From Heracleum sosnowskyi (Eukaryota; Streptophyta; Magnoliopsida; Apiales; Apiaceae), in contig CM061236.1 in assembly GCA_030848705.1 (NCBI GenBank), forward strand, positions 54,703,481-54,767,480: a stretch of 64,000 bases of DNA. The letters are read 5' to 3'. The position numbers and the translations under genes were made by a program. Positions 10,655 through 19,190 of this stretch are shown here, in pieces. Numbering within the stretch: position 1 is the stretch's first letter; the number at the start of each line of letters is the position of its first letter. The notes under the pieces are model-generated. The model made no database searches. It worked only from the letters and a program-made list of their open reading frames with translations, and was not told the origin of the DNA.

Positions 10655-13600
10655 TTTGGGTTTATTGTGTGCAGGGAGACAAAAGGAATCTTTGGTACTT
10701 GGATAGTGGTTGTTCAAGACACATGACTGGTGATTCTACCCTGCTCACAGAGTTTCAGGAAAGAGCTGGCCCTTGTATTGCTTTTGGAGATGACAGCAAA
10801 GGCTACACAAAGGGATATGGCTTGATTTCAAAAGAGAATGTCATCATAGATGAGGTTGCATTGGTGGATGGTCTTAAGCACAACTTGCTTAGTATCAGCC
10901 AACTTTGTGACAAAGGATTTTTAGTTACTTTTTCGAAAGAAGCCTGTGTTGTTTCTAAAGGAGGAAACAACAATGTGGTAATGACTGGATTCAGAAGAGG
11001 GAATGTGTACATTGCTGACTTTAGTAGCACAAGTTCAGAAACCATCACCTGTCTTTTCAGCAAGGCAAGCAAAGATGAAAGTTGGTTATGGCACAAGAAA
11101 TTATCCCATCTGAATTTCAAAGTTATGAATGATTTGGTGAGAAAGGATCTTGCTAGAGGAATTCCACAAGTGGAATTTTCCAAGGATGGTTTGTGTGATG
11201 CCTGTCAAAAAGGGAAACAGAAGAAGGCATCATTCAAAAGCAAGACAGAGTCATCAATTGTCCAGCAGCTTGAATTACTTCATATGGACCTATTTGGCCC
11301 TGTAAATGTTATGTCCATCTCAAAGAAGAAATACTGTCTTGTGATTGTTGATGATTTTTCTAGATTTACATGGACTTTCTTTTTGCACTCTAAAGATGAG
11401 GCAAGTGAAATCATTATCAATCACATCAAGATGGTAAGCAATCATCCTGATTTCAAAGTAAGAAGGATTAGGAGTGACAATGGGACAGAATTCAAGAATT
11501 CAAGCATGAAGGTGTTCTGTGAAGAGAATGGTATTTTGCATGAGTTTTCTGCAGCAAGAACACCACAGCAAAATGGTGTAGTTGAAAGGAAAAACAGAAC
11601 ACTTATTGAAGCTGCAAGGACAATGCTAGATGAATCAAAGTTACCTGCATATTTTTGGGCTGAGGCAGTTAACACAGCTTGCTTTACTCAAAATATTTCT
11701 TTGATTAATCAGGCCAAGGGAATGACCCCTTATCATCTACTCAAAAGAAAGAAGCCACTATTAGATTTTCTTCATGTCTTTGGATGCAAGTGCTTTGTTC
11801 TGAGAAATCAAGCTGAGCATTTGGGGAAATTTGAAGCAAAGGCAGATGAAGCAATATTTGTGGGATATGCAGCAGGGAAAGCTTACAGAGTCTATAATCT
11901 CAGAATCAACATTGTTATGGAATCTGTACATGTTGTTTTTGATGATCTCAAAATACAAGGTCTCTGTGATGAAGGTTTCCATGAAAGTCTCTCTTTTGAG
12001 AATGAGGAAGGAGAACAAGTGAATCATGATAAGGCTACTGAGAAACAGCCTAAAGTTGTTGTATCTAGCACAGATGAAAGCAGCAGTGAAGATGAAATTG
12101 CTGCATTAAGGTTAAAAAGGATAGCAGCTAGCAGAACAAATGGTCATTTCGTTGACAGTCATGATGGTGGATTCGTTGACAGTCAGAATGAGCGTTTCGT
12201 TGACAGCCAAAACGGTCATACCGTTGATAGTCATAGGAATGCTTCTAGAAGTGATCAATTAGGGACAACAAACTCAGGGGGAGTTTCTCAAGGACAAATA
12301 TCCAATCAAGGCAATCATGATCATGAAGCTACGTCTTCAAGAGCAAATCTACCTCCCTCAAGGAAATGGACTAAAGATCATCCCTTTGAACTTATTATAG
12401 GTGATGTTTCTTCAAAAGTCCAAACTAGAAGAGCAACTCAAGAAGAATGTCTATATAGTAGCTTTCTGTCTCAAGATGAGCCAAAGAAAGTTGAGGATGC
12501 ACTTCTAGATCCAGATTGGGTTTTAGCCATGCAAGAAGAGCTAAACCAATTTGAGAGAAACAATGTTTGGAAGCTGGTGCCCAGGCCTAATGACAGGAGT
12601 GTTATAGGCACAAAGTGGGTGTTCAGAAACAAGATGGATGAAAATGGCATAGTCACAAGGAACAAAGCTAGACTGGTTGCAAAAGGCTACTCACAGGAAG
12701 AGGGAATTGATTTTGATGAAACCTTTGCTCCTGTTGCAAGACTAGAAGCAATAAGGATTTTCCTAGCCTATGCAGCCCATGCCAATTTCAAAGTCTATCA
12801 AATGGATGTGAAGAGTGCTTTTCTGAATGGGGAATTGGAAGAGGAGGTGTATGTAAGTCAACCTCCTGGTTTTGAAGATGATGATTTTCCAGACTATGTG
12901 TACTTCCTTCTCAAAGCACTCTATGGTTTGAAACAAGCACCTAGAGCCTGGTATGACACTCTCTCACAGTTCCTCCTTGAGAATCATTTCACTAGAGGTA
13001 CTGTAGATAAAACTCTTTTTCACAGGGTTGTAAATGGCTCTACTTTACTTGTTCAAATTTATGTAGATGATATAATCTTTGGGTCTACAGATGTGAAACT
13101 TTGTCAAAAGTTTGCCAAGCTTATGCAAAGTAAATATGAAATGAGCATGATGGGAGAATTAACTTACTTTCTTGGTCTTCAAGTAAAGCAAGTTAATGAA
13201 GGCATTTTCATTAGTCAAACAAAATACATTCATGATTTATTAAAGAAATTTAACCTAATGGAATGCTCTACTGCCAAAACTCCCATGCCTACTGCCACCA
13301 AACTTGAATTGAATACTAAGGAAAAATCTGTGGACATTTCAAGTTACAGAGGCATGGTAGGCTCACTTTTATATTTAACAGCTAGTAGACCTGATATTAT
13401 GTTTGCTACATGTCTATGTGCTAGATTTCAGGCTGATCCTAGAGAATCCCATTTAGTTGCTATTAAAAGAATTTTCAGATATCTCAAAGGAACACCAAAC
13501 CTTGGCATTTGGTATCCTAGAGAATCTGGTTTTAAACTAATTGGTTATTCAGATGCAGATTTTGCAGGATGTAAAATTGACAGGAAAAGTACAACTGGAA

Positions 13601-14004
13601 CCTGTCAATTCCTAGGAAACAAGCTTGTGTCATGGTTCAGCAAGAAACAAAACTCAGTTTCTACCTCCACAGCTGAGGCTGAGTATATTGCAGCTGGAAG
13701 TTGTTGTGCACAGATTTTATGGATGAAGAATCAACTTCTTGATTATGGATTAAGAGTTGAGAAAATTCCTATTTTCTGTGACAACACTAGTGCCATTGCC
13801 ATTACTGAAAATCCAGTGCAGCATTCAAGGACCAAGCACATTGACATCAAGTACCATTTCATTAGAGAACATGTTATGAATGGTACTGTGGAGTTACATT
13901 TTGTTCCAAGTGAACAACAACTTGCAGACATCTTTACCAAGCCACTTGATGAATCAACATTCTCAAGATTAGTAAGTGAGCTAGGTATGCTAAATTTCTC
14001 TTAA
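10612..14004 (+). CDS. Pol polyprotein: protease, integrase, reverse transcriptase, RNase H
   Basis: Complete Ty1/copia Pol without breaks, 1123 codons if counted from TTG 10633 (numbering used here). The true N-terminus is set by recoding from gag. Aspartic protease: WYLDSGCSRHMTG with catalytic D24. Integrase zinc domain: H154, H159, C188, C191. Integrase core: D219 (HMDLFGP), D282 (RSDNGTEF) and E318 (NGVVERKNR), the D,D35E triad. A low-complexity linker at about 470-590 holds the FVDS octapeptide repeat. Reverse transcriptase: D725 (QMDVKSAFLNGE) and YVDD at 810-813. RNase H: D974 (YSDADFAG), E1015 (STAEAEY) and D1050 (FCDNTSAI), ending with the usual ADIFTKPL motif. All active-site residues are present, so the enzyme set looks functional. 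It matures DNA from RNA in the particle and inserts it in the nucleus. Confidence 0.96.
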   Translation, partial: QDRTQGNLGTKINLIWVYCVQGDKRNLWYLDSGCSRHMTGDSTLLTEFQERAGPCIAFGDDSKGYTKGYGLISKENVIIDEVALVDGLKHNLLSISQLCDKGFLVTFSKEACVVSKGGNNNVVMTGFRRGNVYIADFSSTSSETITCLFSKASKDESWLWHKKLSHLNFKVMNDLVRKDLARGIPQVEFSKDGLCDACQKGKQKKASFKSKTESSIVQQLELLHMDLFGPVNVMSISKKKYCLVIVDDFSRFTWTFFLHSKDEASEIIINHIKMVSNHPDFKVRRIRSDNGTEFKNSSMKVFCEENGILHEFSAARTPQQNGVVERKNRTLIEAARTMLDESKLPAYFWAEAVNTACFTQNISLINQAKGMTPYHLLKRKKPLLDFLHVFGCKCFVLRNQAEHLGKFEAKADEAIFVGYAAGKAYRVYNLRINIVMESVHVVFDDLKIQGLCDEGFHESLSFENEEGEQVNHDKATEKQPKVVVSSTDESSSEDEIAALRLKRIAASRTNGHFVDSHDGGFVDSQNERFVDSQNGHTVDSHRNASRSDQLGTTNSGGVSQGQISNQGNHDHEATSSRANLPPSRKWTKDHPFELIIGDVSSKVQTRRATQEECLYSSFLSQDEPKKVEDALLDPDWVLAMQEELNQFERNNVWKLVPRPNDRSVIGTKWVFRNKMDENGIVTRNKARLVAKGYSQEEGIDFDETFAPVARLEAIRIFLAYAAHANFKVYQMDVKSAFLNGELEEEVYVSQPPGFEDDDFPDYVYFLLKALYGLKQAPRAWYDTLSQFLLENHFTRGTVDKTLFHRVVNGSTLLVQIYVDDIIFGSTDVKLCQKFAKLMQSKYEMSMMGELTYFLGLQVKQVNEGIFISQTKYIHDLLKKFNLMECSTAKTPMPTATKLELNTKEKSVDISSYRGMVGSLLYLTASRPDIMFATCLCARFQADPRESHLVAIKRIFRYLKGTPNLGIWYPRESGFKLIGYSDADFAGCKIDRKSTTGTCQFLGNKLVSWFSKKQNSVSTSTAEAEYIAAGSCCAQILWMKNQLLDYGLRVEKIPIFCDNTSAIAITENPVQHSRTKHIDIKYHFIREHVMNGTVELHFVPSEQQLADIFTKPLDESTFSRLVSELGMLNFS
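12147..12242 (+). repeat. 24-bp tandem repeat built on the CAACG motif, in pol
   Basis: Four copies of (T/A)T(T/A)C(C/G)GTTGA(C/T)AG plus a 12-base spacer start at 12147, 12171, 12195 and 12219, exactly 24 bp apart. They encode an octapeptide repeat with core FVDS(H/Q), the fourth being TVDS. It lies in the variable linker between integrase and reverse transcriptase, where insertions are tolerated. Confidence 0.88.
12277..12283 (+). other. Internal polypurine-like tract in pol
   Basis: GGGGGAG, identical to the core of the true polypurine tract at 19193-19199. Further copies lie at 14420-14426, 17371-17377 (AAAAAGGGGGAGAAA) and 17455-17461. Extra polypurine tracts are described for Sireviruses and could prime additional plus-strand starts; function here is inferred. 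Confidence 0.4.
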
Positions 14005-14113
14005 TTATTTTTGAGATATTTGCAAGTTAAAATGCAGCCAGAAACTTGCTATGTTTTTCTGTGAATTAATTTTCTTAGGAAAAAGTGAAATTTTGTCTAA
14101 GTCAAAATTACTA

Positions 14114-14142
14114 TGTCAACGAAATGAACCATTTCGTTGACA
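14114..14142. repeat. Perfect 13-bp palindrome from two CAACG motifs
   Basis: Arms TGTCAACGAAATG (14114-14126) and CATTTCGTTGACA (14130-14142) are exact reverse complements with the 3-base spacer AAC. Confidence 0.95.
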
Positions 14143-14162
14143 GTCTTAGCAGTTTTCTGGGT

Positions 14163-14195
14163 GTTTCGTTGATAGCTCTTTTATATCAACGAAAC
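14163..14195. repeat. Perfect 12-bp inverted repeat from two CAACG motifs
   Basis: Arms GTTTCGTTGATA (14163-14174) and TATCAACGAAAC (14184-14195) flank a 9-base loop. Orientation is opposite to the pair just upstream. Confidence 0.95.
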
Positions 14196-14324
14196 GCAGC
14201 TTTATCAACGAAATAAGACGGGACTTTAACCGCCCAATCCTGATTCGTTGATTTAGCGCTTTTAATCTGAACCGTTGTAATTTGACACGTCTTTTACCAC
14301 GATCTATGCATACACCCCTGTAAG

Positions 14325-14331
14325 TATAAAT
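14325..14331 (+). promoter_or_regulatory. TATA-like box upstream of ORF3
   Basis: TATAAAT, 218 bp before the ORF3 ATG and 73 bp after the last CAACG motif. The matching order (motif cluster, then TATA) is seen in the LTR. Confidence 0.4.
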
Positions 14332-14548
14332 CATGGTAATACTTTAAAAGTAACGGTTATATTTTTAAGCCAATCCAGTAATTTACATTTATTATTGGAT
14401 TCATTTTCTGAGAATTTTTGGGGGAGTATTTAAGAAATTTTATTTTCATTATTTCTTTTTACCTGTTCTCAAAAATTCCAAAGGTTTTTTTTTTCTCTCT
14501 TCTTCTCTCTAACAAGCAATTCAGTTCGAAGCTTTCCTTTAATCAACA

Positions 14549-16186
14549 ATGGCACCTATAGTCAAGCTTATGTCTGCTGGAGGGTTCATCTATGAGAAGA
14601 ACAACTCCATCCCTTTTGTTGTCAAGGAAAACCCGAACAGCCTGTTCTTCAAAATGATGGATTTCATGAAGAATTGCAAGTTGAGCTATGCAATGTTTCA
14701 CTCTACACCACTCTACAATGAGATAATCGAGGAAATTTGGACCTCATGTGAGTATAGTGGAACAAACTGCACACTACAATTCACCCTTCAAGGTAATGAG
14801 TACATAGTTAATTCTGATGTTTTGCAAGCATGTTTACATATTCCTGATAATAACTGTGATGCTTTGCCTACTAACACTGAAATAACTACCATGCTAAATT
14901 CTATAAACTACTCTTTGCCTACTGATAATCTGGGTAGAATAATTAGGAGAGGTTTGGTTAGGGAATACAGTTATTTAGCTGATGCATTCATTAAGGTCTT
15001 TTCTGGAAAGATTAGTAATTTTGATGCATTAACTAACTCTATGTTAATTCTCCTAACCATGCTTCTAAATGATAGATATCACAACTTTAGCACCCAACTT
15101 ATGTATGAAATTGGTGCTAAGTTGGGTGACAAAGCAAATAGGAAGAAAAATATCTATTATGCTAGGTTTCTGATGATGTTGGCTAACCATGTTAGTCCAG
15201 CACCATTAGTTATCTCTAACCCTAATGCCAGGTTTGAGTGCTTTGTGCAAGAAAAGAGAGTATTGACAGACATACTGAGGCTGAACCACAATGGTGATGT
15301 TCCAGTGGTGTATCTGCCAATCATTGAGGTAACTACTACTATCCCTGTTAGTGTAGCTAACACCTCTACTGTTTTACCTTCCAATGTTGCTATGGAGTCT
15401 GTAGCTGTGACCCAACAGGCTCCTGCCCTAGCAACAAAACCAAAATCAAAGAAATCCTCCAAGCCAACCTCAGGTGCTTCTCAAAAGGCACCTGTTGTAA
15501 AAACTACCACACAACCTAAGGGGAGTGAGTCTGGAGTTGTGAGAGGTGAGGGAAGGGGTGAACATCAAAGAAACCCCAAGGATAAGGAAGGACAGGTTAG
15601 TGTGTACCAGCCAAGCCCCATTGTGTCTTCCCAACAAGGCACAATGAGTAACATGGATTTAAACACAAGTCTAATTGCATCCTCCCAAAAGGATGTGATT
15701 ATTGAAACAAGCTCTCCTCCTAGAGCACAGTCCAAAAGGGTAAGGGACACTTCAAGCCCACAGTCTACATTTTCCCAATACCAAAGGAGAGTGAAGCAAA
15801 AGTCCAAGGGTACACAGGGTGCACACACACTGGAAGCAACACTTCCAGTTTCTCAAATTCAGTTTGATGTAACCCCTATCATTTCTCTGGGGTTACAGTC
15901 CCATTCTCTAAACATCAATCTTGAATTATCTCCATCAAATTCACCAACTCAATCTTTAGATGTGGACATGATCCATACATCTATTCCTGATTCTCCAACT
16001 CTAATCTTGGAGAAGCCCCACTCTGAAGCTGGTGGCCATCACTTGTTAAGTGATTTGTTGGGCCATCAACCAATTTTTCCTGAAGTTGCAAGGGGATCTG
16101 TGGACCAATCTTTAAAATCAATCACCACAGACTCTACTGTAATTTCTCATTCTCAAAGTGCTTTCTTGACTTCATCAACGAAATAG
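14549..16186 (+). CDS. ORF3 ('env-position' protein), first segment, 545 aa
   Basis: Opens with ATG in the plant-optimal context AACAATGGC. Function unknown. Residues 1 to about 245 look like a folded alpha-helical domain (for example DAFIKVFSGKISNFDAL and MLILLTMLLNDRYHNF); I recognise similar N-termini in ORFs beside plant copia elements but no characterised domain. Residues 260-545 are a Ser/Thr/Pro/Gln-rich linker with basic patches (KPKSKKSSKP near 295). No signal peptide, cleavage site or convincing membrane helix is visible, so nothing supports a true envelope protein. The frame ends at TAG 16184-16186, which lies inside a CAACG palindrome. The same frame then stays open, apart from two more stops, to 19015. 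It could be a protein in its own right or the first part of a longer product made by stop-codon readthrough, as reported for the soybean relative SIRE1. Confidence 0.75.
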   Translation: MAPIVKLMSAGGFIYEKNNSIPFVVKENPNSLFFKMMDFMKNCKLSYAMFHSTPLYNEIIEEIWTSCEYSGTNCTLQFTLQGNEYIVNSDVLQACLHIPDNNCDALPTNTEITTMLNSINYSLPTDNLGRIIRRGLVREYSYLADAFIKVFSGKISNFDALTNSMLILLTMLLNDRYHNFSTQLMYEIGAKLGDKANRKKNIYYARFLMMLANHVSPAPLVISNPNARFECFVQEKRVLTDILRLNHNGDVPVVYLPIIEVTTTIPVSVANTSTVLPSNVAMESVAVTQQAPALATKPKSKKSSKPTSGASQKAPVVKTTTQPKGSESGVVRGEGRGEHQRNPKDKEGQVSVYQPSPIVSSQQGTMSNMDLNTSLIASSQKDVIIETSSPPRAQSKRVRDTSSPQSTFSQYQRRVKQKSKGTQGAHTLEATLPVSQIQFDVTPIISLGLQSHSLNINLELSPSNSPTQSLDVDMIHTSIPDSPTLILEKPHSEAGGHHLLSDLLGHQPIFPEVARGSVDQSLKSITTDSTVISHSQSAFLTSSTK

Positions 16187-16199
16187 TCTATTTCGTTGA
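16175..16199. repeat. Perfect 11-bp palindrome spanning the ORF3 stop
   Basis: TCAACGAAATA (16175-16185), spacer GTC, TATTTCGTTGA (16189-16199). The first in-frame stop, TAG 16184-16186, is formed at the end of the left arm and the start of the spacer. Confidence 0.95.
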
Positions 16200-16213
16200 C
16201 AAGTGTTTCACCA

Positions 16214-16235
16214 TCAACGGTATCCATACCGTTGA
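16214..16235. repeat. Perfect 10-bp palindrome, CAACGG variant
   Basis: TCAACGGTAT (16214-16223), spacer CC, ATACCGTTGA (16226-16235). A further single reverse copy, CATTCCGTTGATAG, follows at 16249-16262. Confidence 0.95.
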
Positions 16236-16363
16236 CAGTTCAAACTACCATTCCGTTGATAGTTCACTCTGCACCTTTAATTGAAAATCAAGTTGTTCCC
16301 ACAACTAGTGCAGATGATCTAGTGGTAGTTGAGACACTTCTAGGACTGAGAGGGAGTGAAACT

Positions 16364-16453
16364 GAGAGGCTGGCTTGCAGCCAGGCAAAAGGAGAGAATG
16401 TGAGTGAGAGGCTGGCTATTTCTTCCAGCCAGGCAAAAGGAGAGATTGAGAGT
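16364..16453 (+). repeat. Short direct duplication in ORF3
   Basis: GAGAGGCTGGCT begins at 16364 and again at 16406; CCAGGCAAAAGGAGAGA follows at 16381 and 16429. The copies differ by 6 bp and remain in frame. Confidence 0.8.
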
Positions 16454-16714
16454 TCCACCTTAGAAGGTGAAGGTGAGGGTGTGAGAGGTGTGAGCCATGG
16501 GGAGCCCATGATGCAAGAACAGAGTGGAGAGAGAGAAGGGACTACAGGAGTAATAAGGATGGAAGCAGTCATTGCTAGTGAGTTAATGGAGGTCAGTGAG
16601 GGAGAAAGGGAACTTACTTTCCAAGAGGTTTATCAACAAACTCTGGATAGTATTTCCCTGGATCCTGAGACCTTTACTCATCCTGTGTCAGCCTATCAAG
16701 TTTTGGCTCAATAG

Positions 16715-18016
16715 GGCAATGTGGAGGCAGAGAGGTCACTACAACTAATTCACACAACTGCATCAATGCAAAGAGCAAAGGATGCCTTGACCAATCTACC
16801 TCCAGGGGCTGAAGCAAGTGGAGAATTTGATTTTTCTGATAATGAGGATAGCTTTGGTGACATTCTACAGGTGGCCACTACTGCACAGACTGGGACTTCT
16901 GTGGTGCCTCCTACACCAAACTGGCTTTCTCAAGATATGCATGGTAGATGCAATTTGGATGCTGCCATCACAAGGCAGTACAATGAAGCATATCTAGCTC
17001 ATGAGTCTGCAGGAGCAAGGGACAAGAAATTCTACAAAGCCATCATGGATTCTCTGGAAATTCAAAGGCTACAAATGTTGCAGACAAGGATTGAGGCTAC
17101 AGAAATCAAGGACTCAATTAGCAACCTTAGGGCTGCTACTGACAGGAGGCTAGATGAAAAGCTTCCTCTTCACACTGTCTCCAGGATGACAAGGTTTTTC
17201 ACCAAGGAACCTGAAGTGTCTTCATCTTTGAAAACTCTTTCCTCTAGAGTGGACAAAGTTGAGGCTACACTTAGTCACATGCAAAAGGAGCAGGAGAAGC
17301 AAACTCAGCTACTCACCCAGCTTCTGGCAGCTCAAGGGCTCCCTATCATCTCACTTGATGCTAACAAAAAGGGGGAGAAATCTAAGGAGCTAGACATTCA
17401 GATTACAAAGGTTATGGTCCCAGCCATCTCCTTACCAGACGAGCCATTAGCAATGGGGGAGTTTCCAAAGAAGAAAAAGGACAGTATTGACCTGATCCAG
17501 GAAGCCTCTTTGAGGATGAAACTTGCAGAACAAATCAAGGATCACTGGTCAAATATTGAAGCAAAGGTCAAGAAGCTAGCTGACACTAAAAAGGTATCAT
17601 CTGTACAAGCTACTTCAAAACCACCATCAACAAATGAAATGGTGACAGTGCAAATGGAGCCACAATTCAGGAGTTCCTATGTCATGGAACCCCTTCAGCA
17701 TGGAGTCCTTCAAGATTCAAGGAATGAGAAAGGACAAGCTTCATGTTTGAGGAATGTGGATGCAAGAGGGATATCTCCAGTATCTCCCATAAAACCCAAA
17801 GGCAAGAACATAGAAAGGATAGCTTATCCTCCACCAAAGCTAGATGAGTTCAAAGTCTTAGGGAAGCTGATCAAGGAGAGCAAAGAAAGCAATCATCCAA
17901 GCATAAGGAACAAGAGGGCACTCATCTACAGGGATAACAAGGAAATCTACATTTGGGTTGGTCACCCAAATTTTGCTAAGGCCAAAGCTGAAGAAAGTGA
18001 AAGGGCAGCAATGTAA
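16715..18016 (+). pseudogene. ORF3, third segment with coiled coil (in frame)
   Basis: Same frame again, from the TAG at 16712-16714 to TAA 18014-18016 (codons 723-1155 of the composite frame). It has no ATG at its start; a GTG at 16721 is the first near-cognate codon and the first ATG is 15 codons further on. Residues about 95-210 from its start are strongly helical with heptads (for example LSSRVDKVEATLSHMQKEQE), indicating a coiled-coil multimerisation region. A Lys/Glu-rich region follows. Two GGGGGAG tracts (17371, 17455) lie here. Absence of frameshifts over 1.3 kb argues for recent constraint on this frame despite the stop before it. Confidence 0.6.
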
Positions 18017-19015
18017 GCTCTTGCAGTTGCTCAATCACTTGAAGATGAAGAAGCCCTACAGGAAGAAAAGGCCAAGGATAAAGCTAAGGAAGCTGGAAAG
18101 AAGAAGAGAACAAGTCAGCCAAAGGCTAGAGCTAAGAGGAATCTGAACTTTGATGAAGATGATTCTCAAGAAACTGCTCAAGACTCTTCCACAACAAGTG
18201 CACATCAAATTCCTGGTGATCTACCTATTGAGGGAAAGTTGGCTTGTGATCCTGCACATCCTGTCAATTTTCATGATCATCCAATCATGCCAAAAGAGGA
18301 ACCTTTTGATTTTGATGAAGCCTACTTTCCAAAGTTCCTGTTAGAGAAGGACCAACCAATGAAGACAAAGAAGAGGTCTGTCAAAGCAAAGCCTGTTCTT
18401 GTGAGAAAGCCACAATCTCAAAAACCCCCTGCAAACCCAGAGGACTGCATGTACATTGCTGACATCAGGGAAGAATCCAGTCTACATCTTGACTTAGACA
18501 ACCTGGTGGAAGTAAGGGGAATTGCAGCTTCTCAAAAGTTGCCTGAAAGACTAGTGTTCATATTCAAGGGAGGTAGAGAACAAGTGTGGCCTCTCTACAG
18601 AATTTTAGGAGAAGACTATCAAACACTACTCTCAGTGTTTAGATGCTTGAAAAAGGACTTTGGTTTCACCAAAACAGCCAAGTCTGAGGTGGTCTCCAAA
18701 ATCTGTCAGATAAAGGCTAGCTGGAACAAGCCTGAGGCTCTTCCCAGGATACTTAGAGTTCCCTCAACAGGAAAGAAAATCCATCTTCAACCTTATTGGA
18801 TGATGGAGTTTAAGGACAAGGACAATTGCAGAAGATTCTTCAGAATGGAAGACCAGCTGGAGAAGGCATCTAATCAAACTCTAAAGCTGATGCAATCCAA
18901 GCTTGGTGATCAAGATGAAGAGGAGAAAATCTTCTACAGAAGGCTACAGGTCCAGATTGAGGAAAACAACTCCAAGAGAGGGAAGAAGACTATGCCACAA
19001 AGAAGTCACAGATGA
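18017..19015 (+). pseudogene. ORF3, C-terminal segment (in frame)
   Basis: Continues the frame after TAA 18014-18016 to the terminal TGA 19013-19015 (codons 1157-1488). It begins with a Lys/Glu/Ala-rich stretch containing nuclear-localisation-like clusters (KKKR, KARAKR) around 18097-18140, then a Gly-poor acidic linker, then what looks like a globular domain from about 18440 (VWPLYRILGEDYQTLL, HLQPYWMMEFKD) and a basic end. The globular part is well preserved. I do not recognise a family. No transmembrane segment is visible, which again argues against an envelope role. An ATG is available only deep inside. Confidence 0.6.
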
Positions 19016-19190
19016 AACATTTGCTCAGACTAGAGGAGCACTTGTGGGCATTAGTCTTGTAAGTCTTGTATTTTGTCTATAAAGTTTTGAAGCTTAATAC
19101 ATTTTCTACTTTTGTAATTTATGATGTATCTGAGTGTTTTTGTTATCATCAAGTCTCTTGATTTATGGCTGTTATTCTATCAGTCATAAA
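19016..19190 (+). other. Short 3' non-coding region before the polypurine tract
   Basis: 175 bp, AT-rich, without motif copies. Repeated TCTTGTA strings lie at about 19053-19070. Nothing else of note. Confidence 0.6.

Larger units (their letters stand above)
14005..14548 (+). promoter_or_regulatory. Non-coding spacer between pol and ORF3, possible internal promoter
   Basis: No coding frame of note. From left to right it holds six CAACG motifs (14115, 14130, 14163, 14184, 14204, 14242), two of the pairs forming perfect palindromes; a TATA-like TATAAAT at 14325-14331 that overlaps a consensus splice-donor string GTAAGTAT (14320-14327); a polypurine-like GGGGGAG at 14420; a pyrimidine-rich CT patch at about 14487-14511; and the ORF3 ATG at 14549 in the plant consensus context AACAATGGC. 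Motif cluster, TATA, CT-rich leader and optimal ATG in that order look like a plant core promoter with 5' leader. The alternative is splicing, with this CT tract as acceptor. Neither can be settled from sequence. Confidence 0.55.
16187..16714 (+). pseudogene. ORF3, second segment (in frame, no ATG start)
   Basis: Continues the frame of 14549-16186 without any shift, from the first stop to TAG 16712-16714 (codons 547-721 of the composite frame). Its only early start-like codon is a TTG at 16196 inside the motif palindrome, so independent translation is unlikely. Five CAACG motifs crowd the boundary (16175, 16189, 16214, 16226, 16249), giving a Ser/Thr/Pro/Val-rich peptide. A 42-bp direct duplication with a 6-bp difference (16364-16453) makes the paired peptides RLA..SQAKGE. 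The rest is acidic and low in complexity. It would be translated only by readthrough, or is decayed coding sequence. Confidence 0.55.

Noticed and set aside
10633..10660. Intron at the gag-pol junction (TTATTGTGTGCAG at 10661-10673 as acceptor)
   Set aside because: No matching donor nearby that would fuse the frames cleanly; programmed frameshifting is the simpler explanation. Not excluded.
8239..13940. Several minus-strand and alternative-frame ORFs of 60-130 codons across gag and pol
   Set aside because: They are shadows of the gag and pol frames without their own signals.
14146..14334. 62-codon minus-strand frame in the pol-ORF3 spacer
   Set aside because: It runs through the palindromic motif cluster; no supporting context.
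16196..16714. Independent gene starting at TTG 16196
   Set aside because: TTG is inside the motif palindrome, there is no ATG, and the frame is continuous with the upstream ORF3 segment.
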